A stretch of DNA of 20,815 bases from Alphaproteobacteria bacterium (GTDB lineage: Bacteria; Pseudomonadota; Alphaproteobacteria; Sphingomonadales; Sphingomonadaceae), in assembly GCA_005882415.1 (NCBI GenBank), contig VBAE01000222.1, positions 1 to 20,815 on the forward strand, given 5' to 3'. Positions 1-7,154 of this stretch are shown piece by piece. The translations under genes and the position numbers were made by a program. Below the pieces are notes generated by a model, which ran no database searches, was not told the DNA's origin, and worked only from the letters and a program-made list of their open reading frames with translations. Position 1 is the stretch's first letter, and every line of letters starts with the position of its first letter.

Positions 1-848
1 GAGGAAAGCTGGAAGGCGGGGCCGACCGCGAGGCCCGGCACCGCGCAGACGCCGCGAAGCTCCAGGCCGTCCTCGTCCACCGGGGCCGCCCGCGAAACGG
101 AGTGCGCCGGCGCAGGCTCGTGGGCGGGGAGTTCGGCTTCGATCAAATGCGCGACCGCGGCCACCGTGGCCGCATCGCCGGTCACAGTGATCGTGTCGCC
201 ATTGCGGATGTCGAGCGCCATCACCGAGACCGGGCTTCTGGCGTTCGCCTCGCCGCGGGCCGAGCGGAGACGAACGTCGCCGCCCAGTTCCTTGGCCTTG
301 GCCGCGATGCGGGCGGCGGGCCGGGCGTGGATGCCGCTCGCAAGCGCCACGCGCACCTCGCGTACCGCGTCGCCTTCTGCCTTGGCGGCCTCGACCGAAG
401 CGCCCTCGACGCTCCCGATCGGCGCCCCCGCTGCGACCCGGCCCCTCGCCGAACCGGTCCAGGTAAAGCCTTCGCCGGTGACGAGGATAGGCGTCACCAC
501 GCTCTTCGCCGCAAGCGCGACTGCGTCGAGATCGAAGGAGATCAGCCTGTCGCCGAGCCTCACCTTCTGCCCGGCCGTCACATGTGCGGTGAAGCCCTCG
601 AGCCCCACCGTGTCGACGCCGATGTGGAGCAAGATCTCCGCCCCGTTCGGGGCTCGGACGGTGACGGCGTGGGCGGTGGGGGCGATCACCGCCACGACCC
701 CATCGCACGGCGCGACGAGCTCGCCGTCCAGCGGATCGATGGCGATGCCGTCGCCCATCATGCCGCCGGCGAAGACCTCGTCCGGCACTTCTTCCAAACC
801 GCAGAGCCAGCCGGACAGCGGCGCGTGGAGGACGACCCGGCCGCTCAA
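1..848 (-). CDS. ptsP: Fused PTS phosphotransferase EIIA(Glc)-HPr-EI (partial, C-terminus beyond window)
   Basis: This soluble phosphorelay protein carries phosphate from PEP through EI and HPr to EIIA, and then to a membrane EIIBC sugar permease that is not in the window. About 282 residues are visible. Residues 1-150 are an EIIA(Glc) domain with HAPLSGW near the start, His60 in TAHAV and the phosphorylated-type His75 in ILLHIGVDTVGLEG. Residues 165-238 are an HPr domain with His174 in SGIHARPAA. EI begins near residue 265 (LRGVCAVPGLAVGPAF) and runs off the window. A TTG start at 848 is chosen because the domain begins there and no in-frame ATG or GTG lies just upstream; the next ATG (residue 30) would cut into EIIA. 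No convincing Shine-Dalgarno is seen. It diverges from nagB2-nagA, so N-acetylglucosamine is the probable substrate. The domain call is firm; the substrate is inferred. Confidence 0.9.
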   Translation of the reverse strand, partial: MSGRVVLHAPLSGWLCGLEEVPDEVFAGGMMGDGIAIDPLDGELVAPCDGVVAVIAPTAHAVTVRAPNGAEILLHIGVDTVGLEGFTAHVTAGQKVRLGDRLISFDLDAVALAAKSVVTPILVTGEGFTWTGSARGRVAAGAPIGSVEGASVEAAKAEGDAVREVRVALASGIHARPAARIAAKAKELGGDVRLRSARGEANARSPVSVMALDIRNGDTITVTGDAATVAAVAHLIEAELPAHEPAPAHSVSRAAPVDEDGLELRGVCAVPGLAVGPAFQLS

Positions 849-869
849 CGCAGCGCCGCCCGCATCAGG

Positions 870-975
870 GGACCAATAGAAGACATGGGCGCGACATTCC
901 CGCTTTCGAGAGGGCGCGTCAATGGGGAGACGGTGCGGAAAGGCGCTGGATATTGGTCTTGAATTGGTATTATGT
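870..975. promoter_or_regulatory. Divergent nag control region with repeated TGGT(A/C)TT half-sites
   Basis: The gap between the divergent PTS gene and nagB2 contains two direct copies of TGGT(A/C)TT, at 954-960 and 965-971. Their starts are 11 bases apart, about one helical turn. An inverted ATTGGT lies on the minus strand at 872-877. A TATTAT hexamer at 968-973 overlaps the second copy and could be a -10 element for nagB2, so a bound protein would block it; no good -35 is seen. Direct TGGTATT-type repeats recall boxes described for GntR-family NagQ regulators of GlcNAc genes, but that comparison is from memory. No regulator gene is in the window. Confidence 0.45.
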
Positions 976-994
976 GGCTCGCGTGACCTCGCGC

Positions 995-1975
995 ATGTTC
1001 CTCGAAGCCCGTGAAGCCGCCGACGCCGTCCGCCGCCAACGCTCGGAAGCGGCACCGGCGCTGCGCGAAGCCGGCGCGGCGCTCCGCCGCCTCGCCCCCC
1101 GCGCGATCGTCACCTGCGCCCGCGGAAGCTCCGACCATGCCGCGACATACGCCAAATATCTGATCGAGACTCGGCTGGGAGTCTCCGTCGCCTCGGCCGC
1201 GCCCTCGGTCGCCTCCCTCTACGGCGACGCGCCGGACATGCGGGGAAGCGCCTGCATCGCCATTTCGCAATCCGGCGCGAGCCCGGACCTCCTCGCCTCC
1301 GCCGAAGCGGCCAAGGCCCGGGGTGCGCTGGTCGTCGCTCTGGTCAACCAGCCCGGCTCGCCGCTCGCCGAGCTGGCCGATCACGTCGTTCCCCTCTCGG
1401 CCGGGCCGGAAACCAGCATCGCCGCCACCAAATCCTACATTGCCACCCTCTCGGCCCTGCTGTCGCTGGTGGTCGAGTGGAGCGGCGACTGGGCGGACGC
1501 GGAGGCGCTGCCGGACCTGCTCGACCATGCCTGGGCGCTGGACTGGTCGCCGCTGGTCGATGCGCTGACCGCCGCCACCAGCCTCTATGTCGTCGGCCGC
1601 GGCATCGGCCTCGGCGTCGCGCAGGAGGCCGCGCTGAAGCTCAAGGAGGTGTGCGGGCTCCACGCCGAGGCGCTGAGCGCGGCCGAAATCCGCCACGGCC
1701 CGATGGCTTTGGTTGGGCCCGGATTTCCGGTGCTCCTCTTCCGCCAGAACGATGAGAGCGCCGCGGGCATCGACGCCCTTGCTGCCGACTTGAAGGCGAT
1801 GGGCGCGACGGTGCTCACCGCCGGCGCTGAGCTTCCGGCGATCGAGGCGGCGCCCGAGGTGGAGCCGATCCTCCAAGTACAATCCTTCTACCGGGCCGCG
1901 GAAGCGCTCGCTTTCGCCCGCGGCCTCGATCCGGACAGCCCGCCCCACCTCGCCAAGGTCACGGAGACGCTGTGA
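995..1975 (+). CDS. nagB2: Glucosamine-6-phosphate deaminase, NagB-II/AgaS type (SIS domains)
   Basis: This predicted cytosolic enzyme would convert glucosamine-6-phosphate to fructose-6-phosphate plus ammonia, the last step feeding GlcNAc into glycolysis. The protein is 326 residues with two SIS domains. The first carries TCARGSSDHA and SQSGASPD, typical sugar-phosphate loops. The second carries LKLKEVCGLHAEA followed by EIRHGPMAL, the signature of SIS deaminases and of the GlmS isomerase domain. There is no glutamine amidotransferase domain, so it is not GlmS. ATG 995 is chosen. The frame also opens with TTG 953 and GTG 983, but TTG 953 would put the operator-like repeats inside the coding region. 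GTG 983 remains possible. Its stop overlaps nagA by four bases (GTGA), implying one mRNA and coupled translation. The substrate is assigned from the nagA and PTS neighbours. Confidence 0.85.
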   Translation: MFLEAREAADAVRRQRSEAAPALREAGAALRRLAPRAIVTCARGSSDHAATYAKYLIETRLGVSVASAAPSVASLYGDAPDMRGSACIAISQSGASPDLLASAEAAKARGALVVALVNQPGSPLAELADHVVPLSAGPETSIAATKSYIATLSALLSLVVEWSGDWADAEALPDLLDHAWALDWSPLVDALTAATSLYVVGRGIGLGVAQEAALKLKEVCGLHAEALSAAEIRHGPMALVGPGFPVLLFRQNDESAAGIDALAADLKAMGATVLTAGAELPAIEAAPEVEPILQVQSFYRAAEALAFARGLDPDSPPHLAKVTETL

Positions 1976-3117
1976 GCGCGCTCGCACTCCTCAACGGTCG
2001 GGTGCTGATCGGAAGCGCCTTCGAGGAAGGTCGCGCGGTCGTCATCGAGGGCGGCCGCATCGCCGCGATCGTCCCCAATGGCGACGTGCCAGCCGGCACC
2101 CGCTCGCTCGATCTCGGCGGCCATTTCCTGATGCCGGGCTTCATCGACACCCAGGTGAATGGCGGCGGCGGAGTGCTATTCAACGACCGGCCGGACGCGG
2201 ACGCAATCGCCGCGATCGGCGCGGCCCATCGCCGCTTCGGAACGACCGGCTTCCTCCCCACCCTGATCAGCGACGACATGGCCAAGGTCAGGGCGGCGAT
2301 GGAGGCGGTCCGCACCGCTTCCGTGCCGGGCCTGCTCGGGATTCACCTCGAAGGTCCGTTCCTCAACCTCGCCAAGCGCGGCATCCACGAGGCGGCGCAC
2401 ATCCGGGCCATGGCCGAGGCGGACCTCGCTCTGCTGAAGCAGCCGGTCGGCGCGGGGCGAACCCTGGTCACCTTGGCGCCGGAGAAGGTGGGACCCGCCG
2501 CAATCCGCGCGCTTGCCGATGCAGGGGTGATCGTCGCCGCCGGCCATAGCGAGGCGGATTGGGCGACGGTGGTGGACGCGCTCGATCACGGCCTTGCCGG
2601 CTTCACGCACCTGTTCAACGCGATGTCGCCGCTGCAGAGCCGCGCGCCCGGCATGGTCGGCGCCGCGCTCGACGACGGCCGCGGCCATATCGGAATCATC
2701 GTGGACGGCCGCCACGTCCACCCGGCGGTGCTCAGGATCGCGATCCGGGCGGGGGGTGCCGAGCGCTTCATGCTGGTCACCGATGCAATGCCGAGCGTGG
2801 GGCTCAGGGAGAAGAGCTTCGAGCTTCAGGGGCGGACGATAAGGGTGGAGGACGGGGTTTGTGTGGATTCCGCGGGGACGCTGGCGGGCTCCGACTTGGA
2901 TATGGCGAGCGCGGTCAGGAACGCGGTGGCGATGCTCGGGCTGAGTTTAGCGGAGGCGGCGAATATGGCCGGGCGCAATCCGGCGCGGTTTCTGGGGCTA
3001 GGCGGTGAGCTCGGCCGTATCGCGGTGGGCTACCGCGCGGATCTGGTCCTCGCGACCCGCGATGTCGAGATTTTAGAGACCTGGATCGGCGGCGAAGCAG
3101 TCCTCCCTGCCGCGTAG
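1972..3117 (+). CDS. nagA: N-acetylglucosamine-6-phosphate deacetylase
   Basis: This amidohydrolase-superfamily enzyme removes acetate from GlcNAc-6-phosphate, giving glucosamine-6-phosphate for the preceding deaminase. It is 381 residues, the usual family length. The N-terminal beta-sandwich strand is followed by MPGFIDTQVNGGGG (residues 54-67). The metal ligand Glu127 lies in GIHLEGPF, His192 in AAGHSEAD and His213 in GFTHLFNAMSPL. DGRHVHP is at 245-251, and the catalytic Asp271 lies in LVTDAMP. GTG 1972 overlaps the nagB2 stop and gives the normal N-terminus. Downstream is a structured repeat and a convergent gene, so the operon ends here. All key residues are present and nothing looks damaged. 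Confidence 0.95.
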   Translation: MSALALLNGRVLIGSAFEEGRAVVIEGGRIAAIVPNGDVPAGTRSLDLGGHFLMPGFIDTQVNGGGGVLFNDRPDADAIAAIGAAHRRFGTTGFLPTLISDDMAKVRAAMEAVRTASVPGLLGIHLEGPFLNLAKRGIHEAAHIRAMAEADLALLKQPVGAGRTLVTLAPEKVGPAAIRALADAGVIVAAGHSEADWATVVDALDHGLAGFTHLFNAMSPLQSRAPGMVGAALDDGRGHIGIIVDGRHVHPAVLRIAIRAGGAERFMLVTDAMPSVGLREKSFELQGRTIRVEDGVCVDSAGTLAGSDLDMASAVRNAVAMLGLSLAEAANMAGRNPARFLGLGGELGRIAVGYRADLVLATRDVEILETWIGGEAVLPAA

Positions 3118-3120
3118 CGG

Positions 3121-3262
3121 TGGGGAGGGGGACCACACGAAGTGTGGTGGAGGGGTAAGTGGCTCAGTCGCAGAGGTTCTAGCGCGAGACGGCAGAGGCC
3201 TCGCCTTCTACCCCTCCACCACCTTTCAGGTGGTCCCCCTCCCCCCGCTTCGCGCGGGGAGG
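3121..3262. repeat. Intergenic paired inverted repeat (REPIN-like) with three hairpins, possible bidirectional terminator
   Basis: Arms at 3121-3157 and 3209-3245 are reverse complements except in their centres, with a spacer of about 51 bases. Each arm holds its own small hairpin, CCACAC-gaa-GTGTGG at 3133-3147 and CCACCT-ttc-AGGTGG at 3219-3233. Compared in one orientation, 14 bases on each side are identical. The only stem differences are two compensatory pair changes that keep both hairpins. A third hairpin at 3238-3262 (CCTCCCC ... GGGGAGG, with an inner CGC/GCG stem) abuts the stop codon of the minus-strand gene. Position between convergent genes suits a terminator, though no T-tract follows. 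A REP doublet is the other reading. Confidence 0.75.
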
Positions 3263-3263
3263 A

Positions 3264-3650
3264 TTAACCCGCGGGCTGGCTTACGCTGGCGACGGCGGCG
3301 TCGAACTGGGCTTTGGTGATGCTGAGCAGCAGGCCCTTCTCGCCTTCGACGGCCTGGATGGTGCCGAGGAAGGCGCCCTTGGAATCGCGCACTTCGCTGC
3401 CGGGCGTCAGGTCCGCCGCGGTGGCGGGGACGGCGCGGCCGACGGCGCGCTGGGCGACGGGCACGCCGTCCGTCTTGGCGATCACGCGGTTATATTCCTC
3501 GCGCGACTCGCGGGCGCCCGCGCTCATCTTGGTCGCGTCGCCGGTGCCGGGCGCGCCGCCGCCGCCGCCCATGGCCTGCCCGTAGGCGACCCCGCCCGGA
3601 ACGAGAATGAGAGCGGTGATTGCAAGAGCGGTGCGCGAGATGGCGGCCAT
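3264..3650 (-). CDS. Small secreted protein of unknown function
   Basis: I do not recognise a named family with certainty. The 128-residue product starts with a signal peptide (hydrophobic run to about residue 22, likely cleavage after AYG). A glycine-rich low-complexity stretch (MGGGGGAPGTG) follows, then a charged helix-like segment. The C-terminal part (residues 80-115, LTPGSEVRDSKGAFLGTIQ then KGLLLSITKAQF) has the rhythm of a small beta-barrel such as PRC-barrel-like domains; that is inference. AGGGAA sits about seven bases before ATG 3650, a good ribosome-binding site. It is monocistronic, convergent with nagA and separated from the downstream-lying alpha-glucuronidase gene by 125 bases. 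The secreted nature is well supported; the function is unknown. Confidence 0.8.
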   Translation of the reverse strand: MAAISRTALAITALILVPGGVAYGQAMGGGGGAPGTGDATKMSAGARESREEYNRVIAKTDGVPVAQRAVGRAVPATAADLTPGSEVRDSKGAFLGTIQAVEGEKGLLLSITKAQFDAAVASVSQPAG

Positions 3651-3728
3651 CGAGATTTCCCTGTTCTACTGATGCGAAGAGTGGGTCGCCGAGGGCGCTC
3701 GCCACCCCTTTTCCCTAGCGGAATAAGG

Positions 3729-3758
3729 ATGAATGGCGGCTGACCGGGGTTGCGTCAA
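3729..3758 (-). promoter_or_regulatory. Weak sigma70-type promoter candidate for the small secreted protein
   Basis: On the minus strand, TTGACG (3758-3753) is followed after 17 or 18 bases by CATTCA/ATTCAT (about 3735-3729). This places a transcription start some 70 bases before ATG 3650. The -35 is good and the -10 is poor. Nothing else is visible in the 3651-3775 gap. Confidence 0.25.
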
Positions 3759-3775
3759 CATGTCGCGGAGGTGCG

Positions 3776-5806
3776 TCACTTCGCCTGGCCCGGGGCGTAG
3801 GGGAAGGAGAGGGCCTGGTACCAGGCGAGCGGATGCGCGGGCGGCGCCGCGCCGGCGGGGAGGGGGAGGCGGTTCAAGCTCTGCCAGTAAGCGATGGAAG
3901 CGTCCCGCCACCAGCGCGCTTCCTCCTCCTGAATGGAGAGGAAGGCGGCGACCTGTTCGAAGCGCTCCGCGTCGACCTTGCCGGCCAGCCCCGCCCATTG
4001 CCGCCGCATTGTGCCGACGGCGGCGACTCCGCGGTCGTAGCGGAAGACGAGCTCGTCCCAGAGGGTGCGGCCCGACCGCATCGGCCGCTGCCACGGCGCG
4101 TGGTGGAACCAGAGGAGGTAGTCCTCGGACTCCGCCAGCCGCCGCGCAGCCTCCGGCGCGTATTGGGCGAGAGCGTTACTGCCGGTGGAGGTGCGGTCGA
4201 AGCCGATGCCGCGTGCGTCGGCGCGGTGGTAGTAAGCCGGGTTCCATTCCGGGCGGGCGAGGTCGCCGACCCAAAGGGCGGGTCCGTAATGGTGGCCGGT
4301 GCCCATCACATGGTGGAGGCCGAGCGGGGTCATGTAATCGACCACTGCCTGCCGCGAGGCTGCAAGCATTGCTGTGACGGTCCCCGCGACCTCGCGGTCG
4401 TTGCCGAAGGTCATCCGCGCCCAGTCTCCGGCGATGTCGGCGGCACGCGCCTGCGGGTCCCAGGCGAGGCGGCCGAAGGCGTACCAGTTCGCCTGGTCGA
4501 AATGGGAGCCGCTCCAGTTGCGGTCGCTGCCGACGTTCGACACGCCCGCCATTCCGCTGAGCGTCCCGGCGACGGTGGACCCGCGCCCGGTGTCGGCGGA
4601 AAGCGCCTCCTCCCACAGGTCGCCGAGCCAGGCGATGTGGGTGGCGAAGCCGAGATATTCCTTGGTGATCTGCCCCTCGAACATCAGCCGCGTCTTCGGC
4701 ATCGCACCGAACAAGGGGTGGAAAGGCTCGCGCGGCTGGAAGTCTACGGGTCCGTTCTTGACCTGGAGGATGACGTTGGGGCGGAAGGCGCCGTCGAGCG
4801 GCCTGAACTCGTCATAGGCCTGCTTCGCCCGGTCCTCCTTCGCGTCGCTGGCGTAGACGAAGGCGCGCCACATCACGATTCCGCCATGGGGCGCGAGGGC
4901 GTCGGCGAGCATGTTGGCGCCGTCGGCGTGGCTGCGCTTGTAATCCTGCGGCCCCGGCTGCCCCTCGCTATTCGCCTTGACCAGGAAGCCGCCGAAATCG
5001 GGGATCGTCCGGTAGATCTCGTCCCCCTTCGCTTTCCACCAGGCGCGGACGCTTGGGTCGAGCGGGTCCGCGGTCGGGAGCTTGCCGAGTTCGATCGGCG
5101 CGCTGAAGCGGGCGCTGAGATAGACCTTTATGCCCCAGGGCCGGAGCATTTCCGCCACCGCGGCGACCTTCGCCAGCCATTCCGGCCGCAATATGTCGGC
5201 GTTCGAATTGACGTTGTTGAGGACGGCGCCGTTGATCCCGACCGAGGCGTTGGCGCGGGCGTAATCGGTGTAACGCGGGTCCTTCCAGCCGGGCAGCTTC
5301 TGCCAGTCCCAGATCGACTCGCCCGAATAACCGCGCTCGACATGGCGATCGAGATTGTCCCAATGGTCGAGCAGCCGGAGCTTGAGCTTCGGCGCGTCGG
5401 CGATGTTCACATGATCGAGCGGCTGGAGCGTCTGGACCATGCGGAGGAGCCGGAAAGCGCCGTAGAGCAGGCCCACGTCGCTCCTCGCCTCGATCCTGAT
5501 CCCGCGCTTATCGCTGCGGATCGCATAGCCTTCGGGATCGGCGATCCGGTTCGAGCGGACGAGGGTGATGCCGGGCGTACGGCCCAGCATCGCGCCCAGG
5601 CCCCGCTGAAGCTCCCCGACTGTGGCATCGACGGTGGGGGAACCGGCAGGGGCGACGATCCCGCTTCCCAGCCCCCGGTACTTCGCCTGCTCCGCCGGAG
5701 CGAGTGGCCGGTAGCGCAGCCACAGCGCGTAGCCGTCCTCGGCCTGCGCCATGGCAGGCACGAGCAGCAGCAGCGCGGCGAGAAGCAGGGTGCGGAAAAG
5801 CGGCAT
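3776..5806 (-). CDS. aguA: GH67 alpha-glucuronidase
   Basis: This enzyme cleaves the alpha-1,2-linked (4-O-methyl)glucuronic acid from the non-reducing-end xylose of glucuronoxylan oligosaccharides. The product is 676 residues, near the family norm of about 700. A signal peptide (residues 1-22, ending AQA) indicates export, probably to the periplasm. The catalytic acid is Glu281 (KANSEGQPGPQ). The base pair is Asp355 (VDFQPREPFHP) and Glu383 (ITKEYLG), spaced as in the known triad of Cellvibrio GlcA67A (E292/D365/E393). GTGHHYGPALWV and the C-terminal RSGRTLWDELV are also typical. ATG 5806 is chosen because it begins the signal peptide and has AGAGAGGA about nine bases upstream. The frame stays open far upstream only by GC-rich chance. 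It diverges from the GH10 gene across a LacI-type palindrome. Confidence 0.95.
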   Translation of the reverse strand: MPLFRTLLLAALLLLVPAMAQAEDGYALWLRYRPLAPAEQAKYRGLGSGIVAPAGSPTVDATVGELQRGLGAMLGRTPGITLVRSNRIADPEGYAIRSDKRGIRIEARSDVGLLYGAFRLLRMVQTLQPLDHVNIADAPKLKLRLLDHWDNLDRHVERGYSGESIWDWQKLPGWKDPRYTDYARANASVGINGAVLNNVNSNADILRPEWLAKVAAVAEMLRPWGIKVYLSARFSAPIELGKLPTADPLDPSVRAWWKAKGDEIYRTIPDFGGFLVKANSEGQPGPQDYKRSHADGANMLADALAPHGGIVMWRAFVYASDAKEDRAKQAYDEFRPLDGAFRPNVILQVKNGPVDFQPREPFHPLFGAMPKTRLMFEGQITKEYLGFATHIAWLGDLWEEALSADTGRGSTVAGTLSGMAGVSNVGSDRNWSGSHFDQANWYAFGRLAWDPQARAADIAGDWARMTFGNDREVAGTVTAMLAASRQAVVDYMTPLGLHHVMGTGHHYGPALWVGDLARPEWNPAYYHRADARGIGFDRTSTGSNALAQYAPEAARRLAESEDYLLWFHHAPWQRPMRSGRTLWDELVFRYDRGVAAVGTMRRQWAGLAGKVDAERFEQVAAFLSIQEEEARWWRDASIAYWQSLNRLPLPAGAAPPAHPLAWYQALSFPYAPGQAK

Positions 5807-5836
5807 CGGCGCGCATCCTCTCTCCCGCGCGGCACG

Positions 5837-5876
5837 TTGACAAGCCGGCGCGGCTTCGGTCTTGTTAGCGCTATCA
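5837..5876. promoter_or_regulatory. Divergent aguA/xynA promoter region with LacI-type operator
   Basis: A near-perfect 14-base palindrome, TGTTAGCGCTATCA (5863-5876, centred on AGCGCT, one mismatched symmetric pair), has the form of a LacI-family operator with the central CG. Similar boxes are reported, as I recall, for xylose/xylan genes in Caulobacter. A consensus TTGACA lies at 5837-5842 on the plus strand. A weak -10 (TCTTGT 5860-5865 at 17 bases, or TTGTTA at 19) would overlap the palindrome. That geometry suits repression of xynA and perhaps of both genes. No LacI gene is in the window. Confidence 0.55.
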
Positions 5877-5923
5877 GCGGCCCGCCTCCAGCAGAAGCGG
5901 CGGCCGGGGAAGGAAGTACCGGG

Positions 5924-7090
5924 ATGGACCTCACCAGACGCGAAAGCCTCACTTTTGCGGCCGCCTTGGCCGCCACCGCCTGCACGCCCGCCGGCATTCG
6001 CCCCGCCGCGGTGGGCACGCAACCCGAGTCGCTGAACGCGCTCGCCAAGCGCAGCGGCCGGCGCTTCGGCTCGGCCGTCGCCTGGGGTGCTCCGGGCGCC
6101 GACCGCGGCAGCTTCGCCAACCCGGCTTATGCGGCTTTGCTCGAGCGGGAATGCGGGCTGCTGGTCCCCGAGAACGAACTCAAATGGCAGTGGAGCCGCC
6201 CCGCCGCCGACCGTTTCGCCTTCGCCCAGATGGACGCGATCGTCGATTATGCGACGTCGCACGGCTTTGCCCTGCGCGGCCACACGCTCTTCTGGACGCC
6301 CGAGAAATGGTACCCGCAATGGCTGGTCCACTACGATTTCGGGTCCCGTCCGGCAGCTGCTGCCGAGGCGATGCTGACCGACCATGTCCGGACAATCTGC
6401 CGCCGCTACGGCACCCGCATCTTCTCCTACGATGTGGTCAACGAGGCGGTGCAGCCGGAGACGGGGGAGATTCGCGACACCGTCGTCACCCGCGCTCTGG
6501 GGAAGGAGGCGACGCTCGACCTCCTCTTCCACACCGCCCGGGCCGAGGCGCCGCACGCCCAGCTCGTCTACAACGATTATATGAGCTGGGAGCGCGGCAC
6601 CGAGGACGAGACCCATATCGAGGGGGTGCTGAAGCTCCTCGAAGGCTTCCGTAAGCGGGGGACTCCGGTCGATGCTTTGGGCGTCCAGTCGCACATCAGG
6701 CTGCTGAAGAAGAAGCCGGTGGCGGAGATCGTCCGGGAATCGGAGGGGCCGTGGCGGCGCTTCCTCGATCGGGTGACGGCGATGGGCTACAAGCTCGTCA
6801 TCACCGAATTCGACGTCAACGACCAGCGGGCGCCGGATGATATCGCGGTGCGCGACGCGATGGTCGCGGACTATGCCCGGGCCTATCTCGACGTGATGCT
6901 GAGCTATTCCCAGCTCGGCGACGTGCTCGCCTGGGGCATGGCCGACCGTTATTCCTGGCTGACCGGCTTCGATCCGCGGCCCGACAAGTCGGTGAAGCGC
7001 GGCACGCCCTACGACGTCGAGTTCCGGCCCAAGCCGCTCCGGGCGGCGATCGCCGAAGCCTTCGCCAACGCCTCAAGCCGCCACGCCTGA
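5924..7090 (+). CDS. xynA: GH10 endo-beta-1,4-xylanase
   Basis: This retaining endo-xylanase cuts the xylan backbone into oligosaccharides that the neighbouring GH67 could then debranch. The product is 388 residues: an export signal followed by one GH10 barrel. The N-terminus has twin arginines (MDLTRRESL) and a hydrophobic run ending AATAC-T, suggesting Tat export. Cys20 could be lipidated, but the -3 residue is not the usual Leu. RGHTLFW (residues 118-124) is the substrate-binding strand. The acid/base is Glu174 (YDVVNEA) and the nucleophile Glu295 (VITEFDV). GVQSHI and AWGMADRYSWL are further family motifs. ATG 5924 follows GGGGAAGGAAG about seven bases upstream. A gap of 64 bases leads to a lipoprotein gene on the same strand, so a longer operon to 12300 is possible. 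Confidence 0.96.
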   Translation: MDLTRRESLTFAAALAATACTPAGIRPAAVGTQPESLNALAKRSGRRFGSAVAWGAPGADRGSFANPAYAALLERECGLLVPENELKWQWSRPAADRFAFAQMDAIVDYATSHGFALRGHTLFWTPEKWYPQWLVHYDFGSRPAAAAEAMLTDHVRTICRRYGTRIFSYDVVNEAVQPETGEIRDTVVTRALGKEATLDLLFHTARAEAPHAQLVYNDYMSWERGTEDETHIEGVLKLLEGFRKRGTPVDALGVQSHIRLLKKKPVAEIVRESEGPWRRFLDRVTAMGYKLVITEFDVNDQRAPDDIAVRDAMVADYARAYLDVMLSYSQLGDVLAWGMADRYSWLTGFDPRPDKSVKRGTPYDVEFRPKPLRAAIAEAFANASSRHA

Positions 7091-7154
7091 CGCTTGTGGC
7101 GCGCTCGGGGGCCATGCTAATCGGAAGGGAGGGGGCGCATCTAAGGAGGCTTGC

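Noticed and set aside
894..922. Minus-strand promoter for the PTS gene (TTGACG at 922-917)
   Set aside because: The hexamer at the right distance (GAATGT) matches the -10 consensus poorly, so I did not call it.
102..962. Plus-strand open frames opposite the PTS gene
   Set aside because: The minus strand reads clear EIIA, HPr and EI domains; the plus-strand frames do not resemble any protein.
953..994. TTG 953 as the nagB2 start
   Set aside because: It would place the repeated operator-like sites and the -10-like hexamer inside the coding region and add residues not typical of the family; ATG 995 gives the usual N-terminus.
3833..5900. Very long plus-strand open frame opposite the alpha-glucuronidase, continuous with the xylanase frame
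   Set aside because: It is antisense to GH67 with its intact catalytic motifs, its translation resembles no protein, and the GH10 signal peptide and ribosome-binding site mark the true start at 5924. High GC removes stop codons by chance.
5807..6694. Upstream extension of the alpha-glucuronidase frame on the minus strand
   Set aside because: It runs antisense through the GH10 gene. The signal peptide and Shine-Dalgarno at 5806 define the real start.
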